This document shows, piece by piece, positions 35,061-45,024 of a stretch of DNA of 64,000 bases (positions are counted from its first letter, which is position 1; each line of letters begins with the position of its first letter). Below the pieces are notes generated by a model that did not search any database, was not told the origin of the DNA, and saw only the letters and a list, made by a program, of their open reading frames with translations. Source of the stretch: Perognathus longimembris pacificus (lineage: Eukaryota; Chordata; Mammalia; Rodentia; Heteromyidae); the NCBI RefSeq assembly GCF_023159225.1, contig NC_063168.1, positions 53,423,398-53,487,397 of the forward strand. Reading direction: 5' to 3'. A program made the position numbers and the translations under genes.

Positions 35061-36024
35061 GCACAAAAGCAATTAAAAATTTTGGAGCCTAATTTTCGCA
35101 TTCATTTATACTATATCTTTTGCAAAGAAATGCTGAGAAGGATGCCTCTCCTCTCCACCCCCACCAACTGCCCTCATCACACCCATCCCTTTCAACTTGC
35201 TCTCCATCCGACAGAAGAGGATCCTGAGGATTTCACCTACCTGGCTTGGCCCTCTCTTGGAGATGAGAATGTGCAACCCCTCTTTCCAGTTCAGCATGGT
35301 GTTTTGAGAAGACAGTCTCCTGAGGATAAGATCTTAACCCACAGGGGAAGAAGGTCTCCACTGTCCTGCCATGCTTGGAAGTTCTGAGTGACTTAAGTGC
35401 GGGGTCTCCAAGCAAAGGCAGATGGTGGCAAAGATGGACTGGGGTATGAATAAGTATAAAGGCCACCTAAGTGGCAGCTATGGGAAAACAGATAAAAGTT
35501 GGGACAAGATAAAATAGAAATAAAATGATATAAGGCCATGAAGAAGATTGGAAAGTCAGTCAACTTTGTAGAGATGGGAGAAAGGAACTCAAAGTACCTG
35601 CCTCTTCCTGGAAGGGACTGCTGCCCCTTACTGACCAGGCAGTTCCAAAGCCAGCATGATAGAGTGCCTTTATGCCAGAGATCCCACCCACCAAAGCTTG
35701 TTGCACTCAGCTCCTAGAATGTGGGCAATTTCCAGTTGGCCCAGGAGTGCCTGGAGGAGACAGGGTCTGCATTATCAGCTTTCTATTGCTCCTCTCTATG
35801 CAGGTTCCCTTGACTCAGCCCCACCTCCTCCTCTTCCTTGTGGCTTTTTGCAGGTGCTACATTTGTAAGATAAAGGAGAATGTTCTGGACCAGATGGACC
35901 ACCTAGTTCATAGTTCTGTAATCAGTGAGTCCTTGGACAGATCTGACCCCAGGTCAGGGGGATCCTCTTCTGTCAAGTTAGGACAAAGGAAATAGAGCAG
36001 TTAATGAGAATCTGTGAACAACTC
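35061..36024. other. Unannotated sequence, somewhat richer in GC
   Basis: Frames of 101 codons (35082-35387) and 107 codons (35672-35995) lie here. Neither shows a domain, both have competing antisense frames, and I see no convincing exon-intron structure. Confidence 0.5.
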
Positions 36025-36185
36025 TGAGATGGAAGACCTTGAGTTAAGATGTCAGCTAAGCCATTCAATAGGTGAATAAGTTCCCTAAGCCCTCGCCGCT
36101 TCAGATTCCTTATCTGCAGAACTAGGATAAAAGTTCTGTTTATCTGTGAGCTGAGAGGACCTTGTGCATGATAATTAAATGTGAC
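36025..36185 (+). mobile_element. MIR SINE fossil
   Basis: GACCTTGAGTTAAGATGTCA, CCGCTTCAGATTCCTTATCT, GCAGAACTAGGATAAAAGTT and TGATAATTAAATGTGAC follow the MIR order. Confidence 0.7.
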
Positions 36186-37704
36186 AAAAGTTGTGACAAC
36201 TCCTAACATGATGCAAAGTTAAACACAATAAAAGTTAACTGTTTGTGTTACCAAAGTGGTGCACTCATGTTCACTTCTCCCTGAAAGAAATCACATGGCA
36301 CACACAGTGCTGTCCTTGCCACAGGGACTCTGGTTTGGTATTTCTTTCAGCGTTTGCCCCTGAAAAGACAAAATAATCTTTTATGGGTTTTTTTTTTTCA
36401 CTTTGGTGAGCTACTGGGATCTGGGCAATACATTTTGCCTTCAATTCTCAATGAGTGTTGAACAAAAGAAACATGCAAAGCTCAGGTAAATATGAAAGAC
36501 AAATCACCAAGGGCTGCTCTTTCTAACTTCCTTGAATCTTGTGCATCTCCTAGTGGTGATCTTTCAAAATAACAGAAAGTTCACCAAGTAAAGTTAAGAC
36601 TGTAGAGGAGCCATGCAGACTTGAGATGACTAGAAAAGCCTGGGCCCAGCTTGATTCACTTGTTAAAGGGACAGGGAGTAAAGTCATCTCTCCCTTAAGG
36701 AAGGGAAGTTGAGAGCCAGTGAAACTTTACTTCCATCCTTCTAAGTACAAAAGCCACACACAACTGTGTTCGTTCTCTTTACTATAACAAAATACCTCAG
36801 ATAACTTACAAAGAGGTTCAAGCTTTTGGGTCTGGACAGTACAGTGCATCATGATAGGAGCACTTGGTGGAAGAAACCCAGTCACCTCACATAAAGAAGA
36901 AGAAGAAGAGGAAACGGAAGGGACTTCAGAATCTGTAAGACCCTCTAGGCAATTCCAGACACTGCTACTCAAGGACTGTGACCCTGAAAAAGTTATTAGA
37001 CTCTGCTACTGACTTTGACCTTGTGAAAATTATTTGATACAGGTCCAAATAACTCATCAAAAAATTCAAAATACAAAATTTTTTGAGTGCCAACATGTTG
37101 TTTCAAGTTGAAAAATCCACTCAGTTTCATTTGACATGTCACAAAGCACAGATTGCACCAAAAAATTCTGTATGAAATTACCTTCAGGCTATGTATACCA
37201 GGTATATATGAAATACAAATGAACCTCATATTTACACTTTGATCATATCCCTAAGAACTTTCATCATGCATATGGCAAATATTCCAAAATCTGGGGGGAA
37301 ATCCAAAATACTTCTGGTCCCACACACTTTAGATAAAGGAACTCAATAGATGTTTCTAAGCCCTGAACTCCTCCTTCAAAATAGTGGTTGTACATACTGC
37401 ACACAAAAAAAATGGCCATAACAGTACCTAGTCTCTATCAGGGATAAAACATTCACATGATAAATGTATTCATTTCCCAGTTCCTCACAAACACACAGAA
37501 TCAGAGCTCCATAAAATGCTAAACTTCTAAAAGACATAAGAAACTAGCTTCAACCCTGGGACTCCTCTGCCAACTGGCATTTCCTTACAGAACATTGTGT
37601 CTAAACACAGATGCATATGGTGCCTTGAAGTTCTCTAGCTATCCTGTCTGCACTATGTAGGATCCTTGTTAGTGTCAGCAGCTTCACTTAATGGCAATAG
37701 TATT
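36186..37704. other. Mostly unannotated sequence
   Basis: The part 36766-36960 (CTATAACAAAATACCTCAGA, AACTTACAAAGAGGTTCAAG, then an AAGAAGAAGAAGAAGAGGAA patch) resembles a medium-repetitive rodent element I cannot name with certainty. The rest shows nothing. Confidence 0.4.
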
Positions 37705-38760
37705 TAAGTGGTTATGAAAATTACAACAAACACATCCTATGCAGCCATTAGAATGTTTATCAAGAACTTACAATACATGGAAAGTGTTCATGGTACAACA
37801 AAGTTGAAAGAGCAGAGGAAAACAGTTGTGGATGTTTTATTCCAGAGAGCGAGAAAACTCCAACAAGTACTTTTTTTCCTTTCCACAAGCTTCTCCTGTC
37901 TGGAGGCCTCTCTGCAGGCCTCTTGTTCCCTACAGACCTCTGTTCTCCATAGGCCTCTCCCCTCTCTGAGGGGATCCACTTTCCACGTGGGCTTCCACTC
38001 TCCATGGGCCTCCACTCAGTTTTCTGCATCGACAGGCACCAGGCTTCTGACTTTCCCACAAGCCTCAGTCTCCTGGCCCCTCTACAGGCCTCAGGCTCCA
38101 GACTCTTCACCAGGCCTCAGGCTCCTCTTGGCTCAGCTCTGCTCCGCTCCTCTCTGTCTGCTCTCCTGGGACCTCGGCTCTGCAGGCCTCTCCTCTCTTC
38201 CAGCCCAGAGCTAGGTCAGCTCTGGCCTCCATTCTCTGCAGGCGCGGAGCTCGGGCCTCCTTCCACCACAGGCCCCGGGCTCCACCACTTCTGTCTGCAG
38301 GCCCAGGGCTCCGACTCTCCTGTGCACAGGCCCGGGCTCCCCTCAGGCCTGAGGAGAACCCAGGCACTGCTCAGCTCTGCGGGCACCTCCTGGCACCTCT
38401 TCTTCCTTCCCCTGGAAATTCTGCCCTCTATATCCCCCCGGGACTGCCTGCAGGCTGGAGGGGGGTGGGGGATGGTTCCGGTCCCCTCAACGTGGGGCAG
38501 GATCCCCTTTTACACTCCACAGTGGGTTGTGGCAATGATAACATGGGGCGGGACTTCCGCCCTCCCCCAGGTTATTACAATAATCATAACTGTGCAAACT
38601 AGACAAAGAAAATAGCCTAGTAAGAAATGAAACAAATTGTGAAGTGTGGTTTACCTCTCAGTAACAATGCTTGGAAAAGTTGTTTCTACATATTTTTAAT
38701 TTTCACGATTTTCCATAATTGAAATATATTAACTTCCCAATAGAAAAAAAAATCACAAAG
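37705..38760 (+). mobile_element. Ancient L1 3' end, interrupted by the GC-rich block
   Basis: The left arm (37705-37826) has CCTATGCAGCCATTAGAATG, TTTATCAAGAACTTACAATA and CATGGAAAGTGTTCATGGTA. The right arm (38587-38760) has GTGTGGTTTACCTCTCAGTA and ATTTTCCATAATTGAAATAT. Both resemble consecutive parts of old mammalian L1 3' ends. The 37827-38586 block interrupts them, which supports reading that block as an insertion. Confidence 0.5.
37827..38586 (-). mobile_element. Candidate solo LTR, GC-rich with degenerate internal repeats
   Basis: The block is sharply richer in GC than its flanks. On the plus strand it starts TGTGGATGTTTTATTCC and ends TTACAATAATCA, so it has TG...CA ends. On the minus strand a TATA-like ATATAGAGG near 38430 and a poly-A signal AATAAAA near 37841 are in LTR order. 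The middle is built from loose CAGGCCTC-containing units. Neighbouring 6-mers AACAGT and TAACTG do not form a clear duplication, so the family and exact ends are unproven. Frames of 203 and 168 codons over it are compositional. Confidence 0.45.
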
Positions 38761-38892
38761 TAGCATTTGTTGGAATTTGAGATCACTGTTGAATTAGCAG
38801 GACCAATGATTTAAGGGTAGAAATATACAGTTCTTCAATGGCTACTGTAATGGAAAGGATTTTTACAATGACTTACTAAAGAATATTATGTG

Positions 38893-40005
38893 AGGCTCTG
38901 AGAAGATGGCAGAGCAGCAAGAGGGAATCACCTTAGTTCTCTCTGATAAAACAGATTTAAGATCCTAAAGTGCACATGATCTCAAGTACAATAAGGAAAA
39001 AAAGAGAGTCACAAGAATAAAAAAGAACTTAAACCCAACACACACCAAGACAGAAAACTGGTTAGTGCTGTCCCCTCACTCCCCAACCTGCACCCGTGGC
39101 CGGGAAAAGCTGCGACAGTGACCATGTGGCCAGGCTGCAGCCCAAACAGCAACACACCTGAGGATCCAGAGCAGCAGAATAGGAACACAAGGCTGCTGCA
39201 TCCTGACACAGAAAACTTTCACCACAGCACTGCTGCCAGCCAGCTCAAAACCAACACCAGGAGCCATGAGTATTCCGCCCAAGACTCCTCAGGAGAACAA
39301 CACAAGTGGGGAGCCAGAGTGCTTGACCCAGACTGCTCCCTCTGGGCCAAGAAAGGACGCCATATTGGAAGAGGGCCAAGCCTTTCTCCCACCCCTTCCG
39401 CTTCCTGCGGAGGATCACCGGAATACAGCCCCAGAGCCCCTCCCTCCTGCCATACTGGAAGAGGGAAAAAGAGGCCAGAGCCCTTTCTTTCACCCCTTCC
39501 ACTTAGGACACGACCCGGGACGGAACCCTAGCCAGAGACTACAAGGTCCAGCAGTCATTGGGCGCACTTTGGTTCATGGCTGGGACCCTGAATTCCCCAG
39601 TGCTGGTGTTGACAGCCAAAATTAACTGACTTGCTGAAAGTCAGCGGGGACAATCTGCTCACAGAGCACTGGGCGACCCCGCCTGCTCCAGGACTCACAC
39701 CTGGTCCAGAGACTGTACTGCAGCTCTCCACCGCAGGAAGAAGACCAGGACTTGAATGGGGATGACCACCCTGCACCACTCAGTGGGAATATGCCCCCCT
39801 GGGGCTCAAAGATGTCCCAGACATTGGAATGCTGCTTTCTACCCCACTGGAAGTAAGCTCCAGTACAGGTCTTGGGCAGGGATGGCCTCCCCACTACAAC
39901 CTTACAGGAATCTGCCTACTCTGGACACAGATTCAAGCTCTGAAAAACAACTGCCAACACAAACTGGTGTAACCAATGAAGTTAACACTCACAATTGACA
40001 GTGAA
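38893..40005 (+). promoter_or_regulatory. L1 5' UTR / internal promoter region
   Basis: GC-richer than its surroundings. It starts with an AAGATGGC YY1-type site and carries two tandem 90-bp repeat units, starting at 39359 (GCCATATTGGAAGAGGG) and 39449 (GCCATACTGGAAGAGGG). The 119-137-codon frames at 39118-39625 lie wholly inside this UTR and have no domain. Assigned by position and layout; promoter activity is not shown by sequence alone. Confidence 0.7.
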
Positions 40006-40140
40006 ACTAAAACCTTCCATGCCAAACGAAAATTAAAAGAATTCGTGAACACTAAACCTGCACTACCAAGAACATTAAAGGGAAGGAGACAATCTGAACA
40101 AAAGTCAGGGAAATACAATATCAGACATGATCACTAGAAG
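40006..40140 (+). pseudogene. L1 ORF1 C-terminal remnant and inter-ORF spacer
   Basis: GAATTCGTGAACACTAAACC, CTGCACTACCAAGAACATTA and AAGGGAAGGAGACAATC match the end of mammalian L1 ORF1 (a Phe-Val-x-Thr-x-Pro-Ala-Leu type ending). The coiled coil, RRM and most of the C-terminal domain are absent, so no RNA-binding protein can be made. Confidence 0.65.
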
Positions 40141-40185
40141 ACTAATTTAGTAAACACAGGAAGAGGAAAGAAGGAAAATAAGAAA

Positions 40186-41985
40186 ATGGCAGGGAACATG
40201 GCATATTTCTCCATGGTAACCCTAAATATTAATGGACTCAATTCCCAAAAGATTGGAGTAGAAAATTGGATCAAAAACAAGATCCAACCATTTATTATCT
40301 CCAAGAAGCTCATCTCACAATCAAAGATAAACACAAATTCTGAGTGCAGGGATGGAAAAAAGATCTTTCGTGCAAATGCATCTTGCAAGAAGACCAGAGT
40401 AACCATATTGTTATTTGATAAAATAGACTTTTCATTAAAATCAGTACAAAGAGACAAGGAAGGTAAATACATATTAATAAAGGGAATGATACATGAAGAA
40501 GAAATTAGAGTGGTTAATATTTATGCACCAAACAATGAAGCACTTAAATACATTAAACAAACACTTTTTGACTAACAGCACATGATAGACTCCAACACAA
40601 TTATTGTGGGAAATTTTAATACTCACCAAAGGACAGGACAACAAAATGAAAAAATAACCATAGAAGTCTTTGGGTTAAATGACACCATAACCCAAATGGA
40701 CTTAATAGATATCTACAGAGTTTTTCACTCAGCAATGACCCAATTCAGCCCATAGCATATTCTCCAAAATTGATTATGGCATAGAACACACAATAAGCAA
40801 ATACAAGAGAATCAAGATAACTCCTTGCACCCTATCTGGCCATTGTGGAATTAAACTACTTCTCAACAACAAAATATCCTGCAGAAAACACTCAAATACA
40901 TGAATATCGAATAACACACAACTGAAAAACACATGGGTCACTGAAGAAATAAAGGAGGAAATTTGAAGATCCTTACAATTTGATGAAAATGAAAACATCT
41001 CATCAGAACATTTGGTATACAGCAAAAGCAGTGCTGAGAGGAAAATGCATAGCTCTAGGTGCACACATGAAGAAAAACAGAAACAGCTCAAATAACCTCA
41101 TGATGCAAAAACAAATCAAACCCAAAAAATCAGATGGAGAGAGATAACAAAGATTAGGGAAGAAATTAATTATATAAGGACTTAAAAAACTATATGTAAA
41201 ATCAACAAAACAAAAATCTAGCTCTTTGAAAAACATCAATAAAATTGACAGACCACTAGGTAGACTGACAAAGGAAAGAGGAAAAGAGATTCAAATCAAC
41301 AAATTTAGAGATGCCCTGGAAACATTACAACAAACATCCAAGAAATCAAAATCATTATGAAGGATTATTTTCAAAACTTGTACTCAAATAAGATGGAAAA
41401 TCTAGTAGAAATGAACAAACTCCTAGAGACATACAAACTGCCTAAGCTGAGCCAAGATGATATAAACCAATTAAACAGGCCTGTTGGGGTTTTTTAGGCC
41501 CCCGTGCTCCCCTAACCCATGGGAGAGACGGGGGAGGCATGCCCTGACTGGAGGAGCCAAGAAAGGAAAGGGCCGGCAGGCCGCCCGCACCCAGCCTTCC
41601 CTCACAGGAGGACAATCAGACGGCCTGGGAGTCAAGTTGGCGCAAGATCTCGTTTATTGGGGAAGTATGTGCCACTAATATAAGGCACAGGAGCCAATCA
41701 GGTCTAAGATCGGCAGGAAGGGGAGGCATGAGCTGTCCATCAAGGGCGGAAGAGCTGGGGCGTCACAGCCCACAGAACCACCCCCCGGTTTATAACCAAA
41801 GACACTTGTAGCAGCTGCGCATTGTTGTTAGGGGCCGCCATCTTAGCCACACTTGGCCCCAAGACTGAGAAATAGGCGGGGCCAGCTAGTTGACTTCCAG
41901 GTGTGCCCCACACAGGCCCATACAGTGCAATGACATTAAGGAAGTAATCAGAAGTCTTCCAACAAAGAAAAGTCCAGCTCCAAGA
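40186..41985 (+). pseudogene. L1 ORF2 remnant (endonuclease and linker), broken
   Basis: Residues 1-129 of the first open part resemble the APE-type L1 endonuclease: TLNINGLNS near residue 11, RDKEGKYILIKG near 90 and VNIYAPNN near 110. The Gln-Glu-x-His catalytic motif is out of frame near 40301, with a compensating extra A near 40360. The GDFN motif reads GNFN (near 40606) and the SDH motif reads SGH (near 40835). Stops break the frame from 40575 on. Homology continues through the INKID and LNRP region, is cut by the LTR and stops at KKSPAP. The RT core and Cys-rich end are missing. Confidence 0.88.
41482..41912 (-). mobile_element. Solo LTR of an IAP/ERVK-like endogenous retrovirus
   Basis: The 431-bp element has TG...CA ends (plus-strand start TGTTGGGGTTT, end GTGCCCCACA, near-inverted termini) and a perfect 6-bp TSD CAGGCC at 41476-41481 and 41913-41918. 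Six base pairs is typical of class II (ERVK/IAP) integration. On the minus strand the order is right for U3-R-U5: YY1-type AAGATGGCGGC (near 41840), inverted CCAAT (41694-41698), TATA-like CTTATATTAG (about 41675-41684), AATAAA (41653-41658). No internal viral genes remain, so it arose by LTR-LTR recombination. The 173-codon minus frame across it is not a gene. Confidence 0.88.
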
Positions 41986-42303
41986 TACAGAAACAAGAGA
42001 TCTCTTCATTTTCTTATATTGTTGATGGTTCTGTTTTCTTTCTTTCCTATATGGTTTGTTCACGTGTATATCTTTGGGAGAGTGGGTGGGAAGGCAGAAA
42101 ACTTGTGGAAAAAAGGGTGGAAAGTGCAGCAGTAGAGCTAACTGGACACTGATGAAAGTGAACTCTACAACTGGTGGGTGGAGATGGGAGAGAGGAACAG
42201 GGAGAAAGTAAGAGAAGGGGAAATAATGCACAAAAGGAAATTTATTCATTACCTGACTCATGTAAGTATAATCCCGCTGTACATCACATTTATAATAACA
42301 ATA
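41986..42303 (+). other. L1 3' UTR and poly-A signal of the deleted L1
   Basis: Contains GGTGGAAAGTGCAGCAG, a purine-rich GGGAGAGAGGAACAGGGAG part and the end TCATTACCTGACTCATGTAA, then GCTGTACATCACATTTATAA and AATAAAG. Same 3' UTR lineage as the L1 at 8.2-9.0 kb. Confidence 0.85.
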
Positions 42304-42341
42304 AAGTAAAATTTTTAAAGCAGGAAAAAGAATATTATGTG

Positions 42342-42696
42342 CCTAGGAAGCAGACACAACTGTACTGTGCAAGGAATTCATATCAGCTCCCCTCCTAGGC
42401 CAAATAGTAGAAGCCATGCTTTGTTTCAATGTCTCCTTATACCTTTACTTTTCTGATCGCATCTAAATTCCAAAGACTTAAGTCATGCTAAAGTAATATT
42501 TGAAAGTAGAGAAGAGTCATTTGGGGAGACAGGGGCAAGGGCCAGGAATCCACCTGCAACTAGCCTCCTACAGCCATGCTAATGACCTTAGGACATTCCC
42601 ATGATTGGTCCAAATACTGTGGAATTTACCACCACCACCATCCCCCGCTCAACAGCAAGGTTATCTGTTCTTCACACCTACCCTCCTCTCAGTGGT

Positions 42697-42732
<36 letters not shown>

Positions 42733-44345
42733 CATGGCTTCTTCATGGCTGTGCTAATACTCAGTAGGACACAAACTAAATGTTCTCTCTCCATTCACTA
42801 CCTCCATTCATATTCTATTGAATCTCCCTCCTCCATTTATGAAATTATGATATTTTTAAGCTTCCTTTGAGATATGTTTTAAAGTTCTGTGCAGTGTAGT
42901 CTCACAAAAATTTTTTTAATTTTCATGTTCCATTCACGACTTTTGCTTCCCTTCCCCTCACTACCAAGACTAACACCTAGCCAAGAGACATGCACTACTG
43001 AGAATCTTCTGCCCTTTGTTCTACCTCTACTTGACAAGCTACTTCCCTCTTAAATACAGCAGAGGTATCATTCATTTTGTATCTTTCTGGATTCCTGTAG
43101 GCAGCATTAGACACCATCACTATGTTCACCATTTGACTGTGAATTCTGCAAAGCAAAGGACAATGTCTGATCCCTCTCATCCCTGGTGTCTGCCAACTAT
43201 ACTATAAGGATGCTTAAAACCTTCCTAAGCTTTACTCTAAAGAAAAGCCATCCTTGCCGCTGCTATATATAGTTCGAGAACGGCCATTCTCAAAAGCCAT
43301 GTGGTATATCTAGTCTCTCATCCACATGGATAGATATCAGTCTTTGTCTAACTCAATGTTCTGAGCTGCAATAAGGAAGTTCAACAGTGTATCTTCATGA
43401 TAGGAGTTGTTCAACTCAGGTCGTTTATTACATTAGGCTTGTAAGATGCCTGGAAGACAGAAGTGCCTTTTCAACATATCTCTGGCTCTCACTTATGCAC
43501 CCTTACATAGGTGTAATTTCAAAATAAATTACATGAATGGAGAAGCATACTGATATTAGATTAAATTATACTGGTAAAATACTATTAAAGGAAGTCAATG
43601 GGTCTCTTGAAAACTAGGTCATCTGGCTACTGACACAGAAAAAAAAAAAAAGCATGAGGAGGAAATCCAGATACATCATGGCCTCTCCTGAGTCACTTGC
43701 CTCAGGCAATGATGTATATATGTGTGCCCAAATGCTATGATCTCCACGAGTAAAAATAAAACAGCTACATCCTCTCCTACCAGATGGCCAGGATGCATTC
43801 CAAACTAAAAAGGCATCCGTGAGTTAGGGTACTTCTCCCAGGTTCCCTGCCTCACAGCCTAGAGGACATTTGTGAAAAAGGTCAATCCTGGAAGAAAATT
43901 ATGTCCCTATAGGAACACAATGTTAACACAGTGCTGATATGATTGGCCCCAAATTCTGTTGTCACAGCAGGGCCTTGAACTGTCTGAAAACAACCACATT
44001 CAAATAATACCTACATTTAAATCAGATGAAATAAATTGATTGAAACACAGTATAAACATGTGTGGACAAGTAACAATGAAATCTCACCCACCCCCATATA
44101 CATAATACAAGACAATTTTTTAAAGTAACACAGGAGATGCTGCATATATAAACTTTCTCTAGCACTTGAAAAATACACAAGTAATAAAGTAAAATAGAAT
44201 TATTTTTCTTAATCTTGCTTTCCACCCAGCTACTCTTAACATTCTTTTAGCACCAAAGCTTTTCAAACATTTGTCTGTCTAGCTGACTTGTCATTCTCAC
44301 AACTTGAAGCTTTGAATAATTTAAATAATATTTCTAGTGGCATTC
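42342..44345. other. Unannotated 2-kb stretch
   Basis: Holds a CA array at 42699-42730 and a possible L2 piece at 43118-43200 (GACTGTGAATTCTGCAAAGC, ACAATGTCTGATCCCTC). No gene seen. Confidence 0.5.
42699..42730. repeat. (CA)n microsatellite
   Basis: Sixteen pure AC units. Confidence 0.97.
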
Positions 44346-44360
44346 AAAAGATACAACTGA

Positions 44361-44565
44361 GGGGCTGGGGATATGGCCTAGTGGCAAGAGTGCCTGCCTC
44401 GGATACACGAGGCCCTAGGTTCGATTCCCCAGCACCACATATACAGAAAACGGCCAGAAGCGGCGCTGTGGCTCAAGCGGCAGAGTGCTAGCCTTGAGCG
44501 GGAAGAAGCCAGGGACAGTGCTCAGGCCCTGAGTCCAAGGCCCAGGACTGGAAAAAAAAAAAAAA
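44361..44565 (+). mobile_element. Dimeric ID-like SINE, young subfamily
   Basis: Carries CGGATACACGAGGCCCTAGG, B box GGTTCGATTCC, AAAACGGCCAGAAGCGGCG and GAGCGGGAAGAAGCC. Perfect 15-bp TSD AAAAGATACAACTGA at 44346-44360 and 44566-44580. Nearly identical to the copies at 4.5 and 59.2 kb. Confidence 0.96.
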
Positions 44566-44649
44566 AAAAGATACAACTGAAATGGCATCAACCCAAATGG
44601 ATCAAGCTGGCCCCACGCAAAAGCATGAAGTGTGATCAGAAAAATAAAA

Positions 44650-44700
44650 AGGACTGGAAATGTGACTTAGCAGTAGAGCATCTACCCACCTAGCAAACAT
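44650..44700 (+). mobile_element. Old ID-like SINE fragment
   Basis: GGACTGGAAATGTGACTTAG, CAGTAGAGCATCTACCC and CTAGCAAACATAAG match the 5' half of an ID-like monomer. Confidence 0.55.
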
Positions 44701-44742
44701 AAGCTAGCTATCTGGCTGGCTGTCTCTGTCTTTCTACCTATC

Positions 44743-44811
44743 AATAGATAGATAGATATAAGACATATATATATATATATCTTTATATATAGGCAGAATA
44801 TATATATATAT
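44743..44811. repeat. (GATA)n/(TA)n simple repeat
   Basis: ATAGATAGATAGATA followed by two TA dinucleotide runs separated by CTTTATATATAGGCAG. Confidence 0.9.
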
Positions 44812-44830
44812 CCCTTTTTGTTTTGTTTTA

Positions 44831-45018
44831 CTTTTTTTTTTTGCCAGTCCTGGGGCTTGGACTCAGGGCCTGAGCACTGTCCCTGGCTTCCTTTTGCTTA
44901 AGGCTAGCACTCTACCACTTGAGCCACAGAGCTACTTCCGGCGTTTTCTGTTTATGTGGTGCTGAGGAATCGAACCCAGGGCCTCATGCATATTAGGCAA
45001 GCACTCTATCACTAAGCC
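44831..45018 (-). mobile_element. Dimeric ID-like SINE, 5'-truncated
   Basis: On the plus strand: poly-T, GCCAGTCCTGGGGCTTGGAC, CCTTTTGCTTAAGGCTAGC, TTTTCTGTTTATGTGGTGCT and GAATCGAACCC. The element stops at CACTAAGCC, about 20 bp short of the normal left end. It abuts the MLT1 LTR. No TSD was found. Confidence 0.9.
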
Positions 45019-45024
45019 TTTTTA

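Larger units (their letters stand above)
38893..42326 (+). mobile_element. LINE-1 with intact ends and large internal deletions; hosts a solo LTR
   Basis: The element is bounded by a perfect 15-bp TSD, AAAGAATATTATGTG, at 38878-38892 and 42327-42341. It begins with a YY1-type 5' start (GAGAAGATGGCAGAGCAG), has a 1.1-kb 5' UTR, only the last part of ORF1, the endonuclease and linker region of ORF2, and then jumps from the start of the reverse-transcriptase region (codons for KKSPAP near 41965-41982) to a complete 3' UTR and tail. An LTR at 41482-41912 splits the ORF2 part. Without the LTR it is about 3.0 kb, half of a normal L1. Confidence 0.92.

Noticed and set aside
35082..35995. Possible exons (101- and 107-codon frames in GC-richer DNA)
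   Set aside because: No domain, no consistent splice sites, competing frames on the opposite strand.
37708..38214. 168-codon open frame
   Set aside because: Runs from an old L1 tail into the same GC-rich block, so it crosses an insertion boundary and cannot be an ancestral gene.
38004..38615. 203-codon open frame, the longest in the window
   Set aside because: It lies in the GC-rich LTR-like block. Long frames on both strands there follow from base composition and the CAGGCCTC units. Low-complexity Ser/Pro/Leu content, no domain.
39118..39625. Two overlapping frames of 119 and 137 codons that could be taken for L1 ORF1
   Set aside because: They lie in the 5' UTR with no coiled coil or RNA-binding motif, and the true ORF1 tail is at 40006-40140.
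41740..42261. 173-codon minus-strand frame
   Set aside because: Crosses the boundary between the L1 3' UTR and the solo LTR on the antisense strand. No retroviral or host domain.
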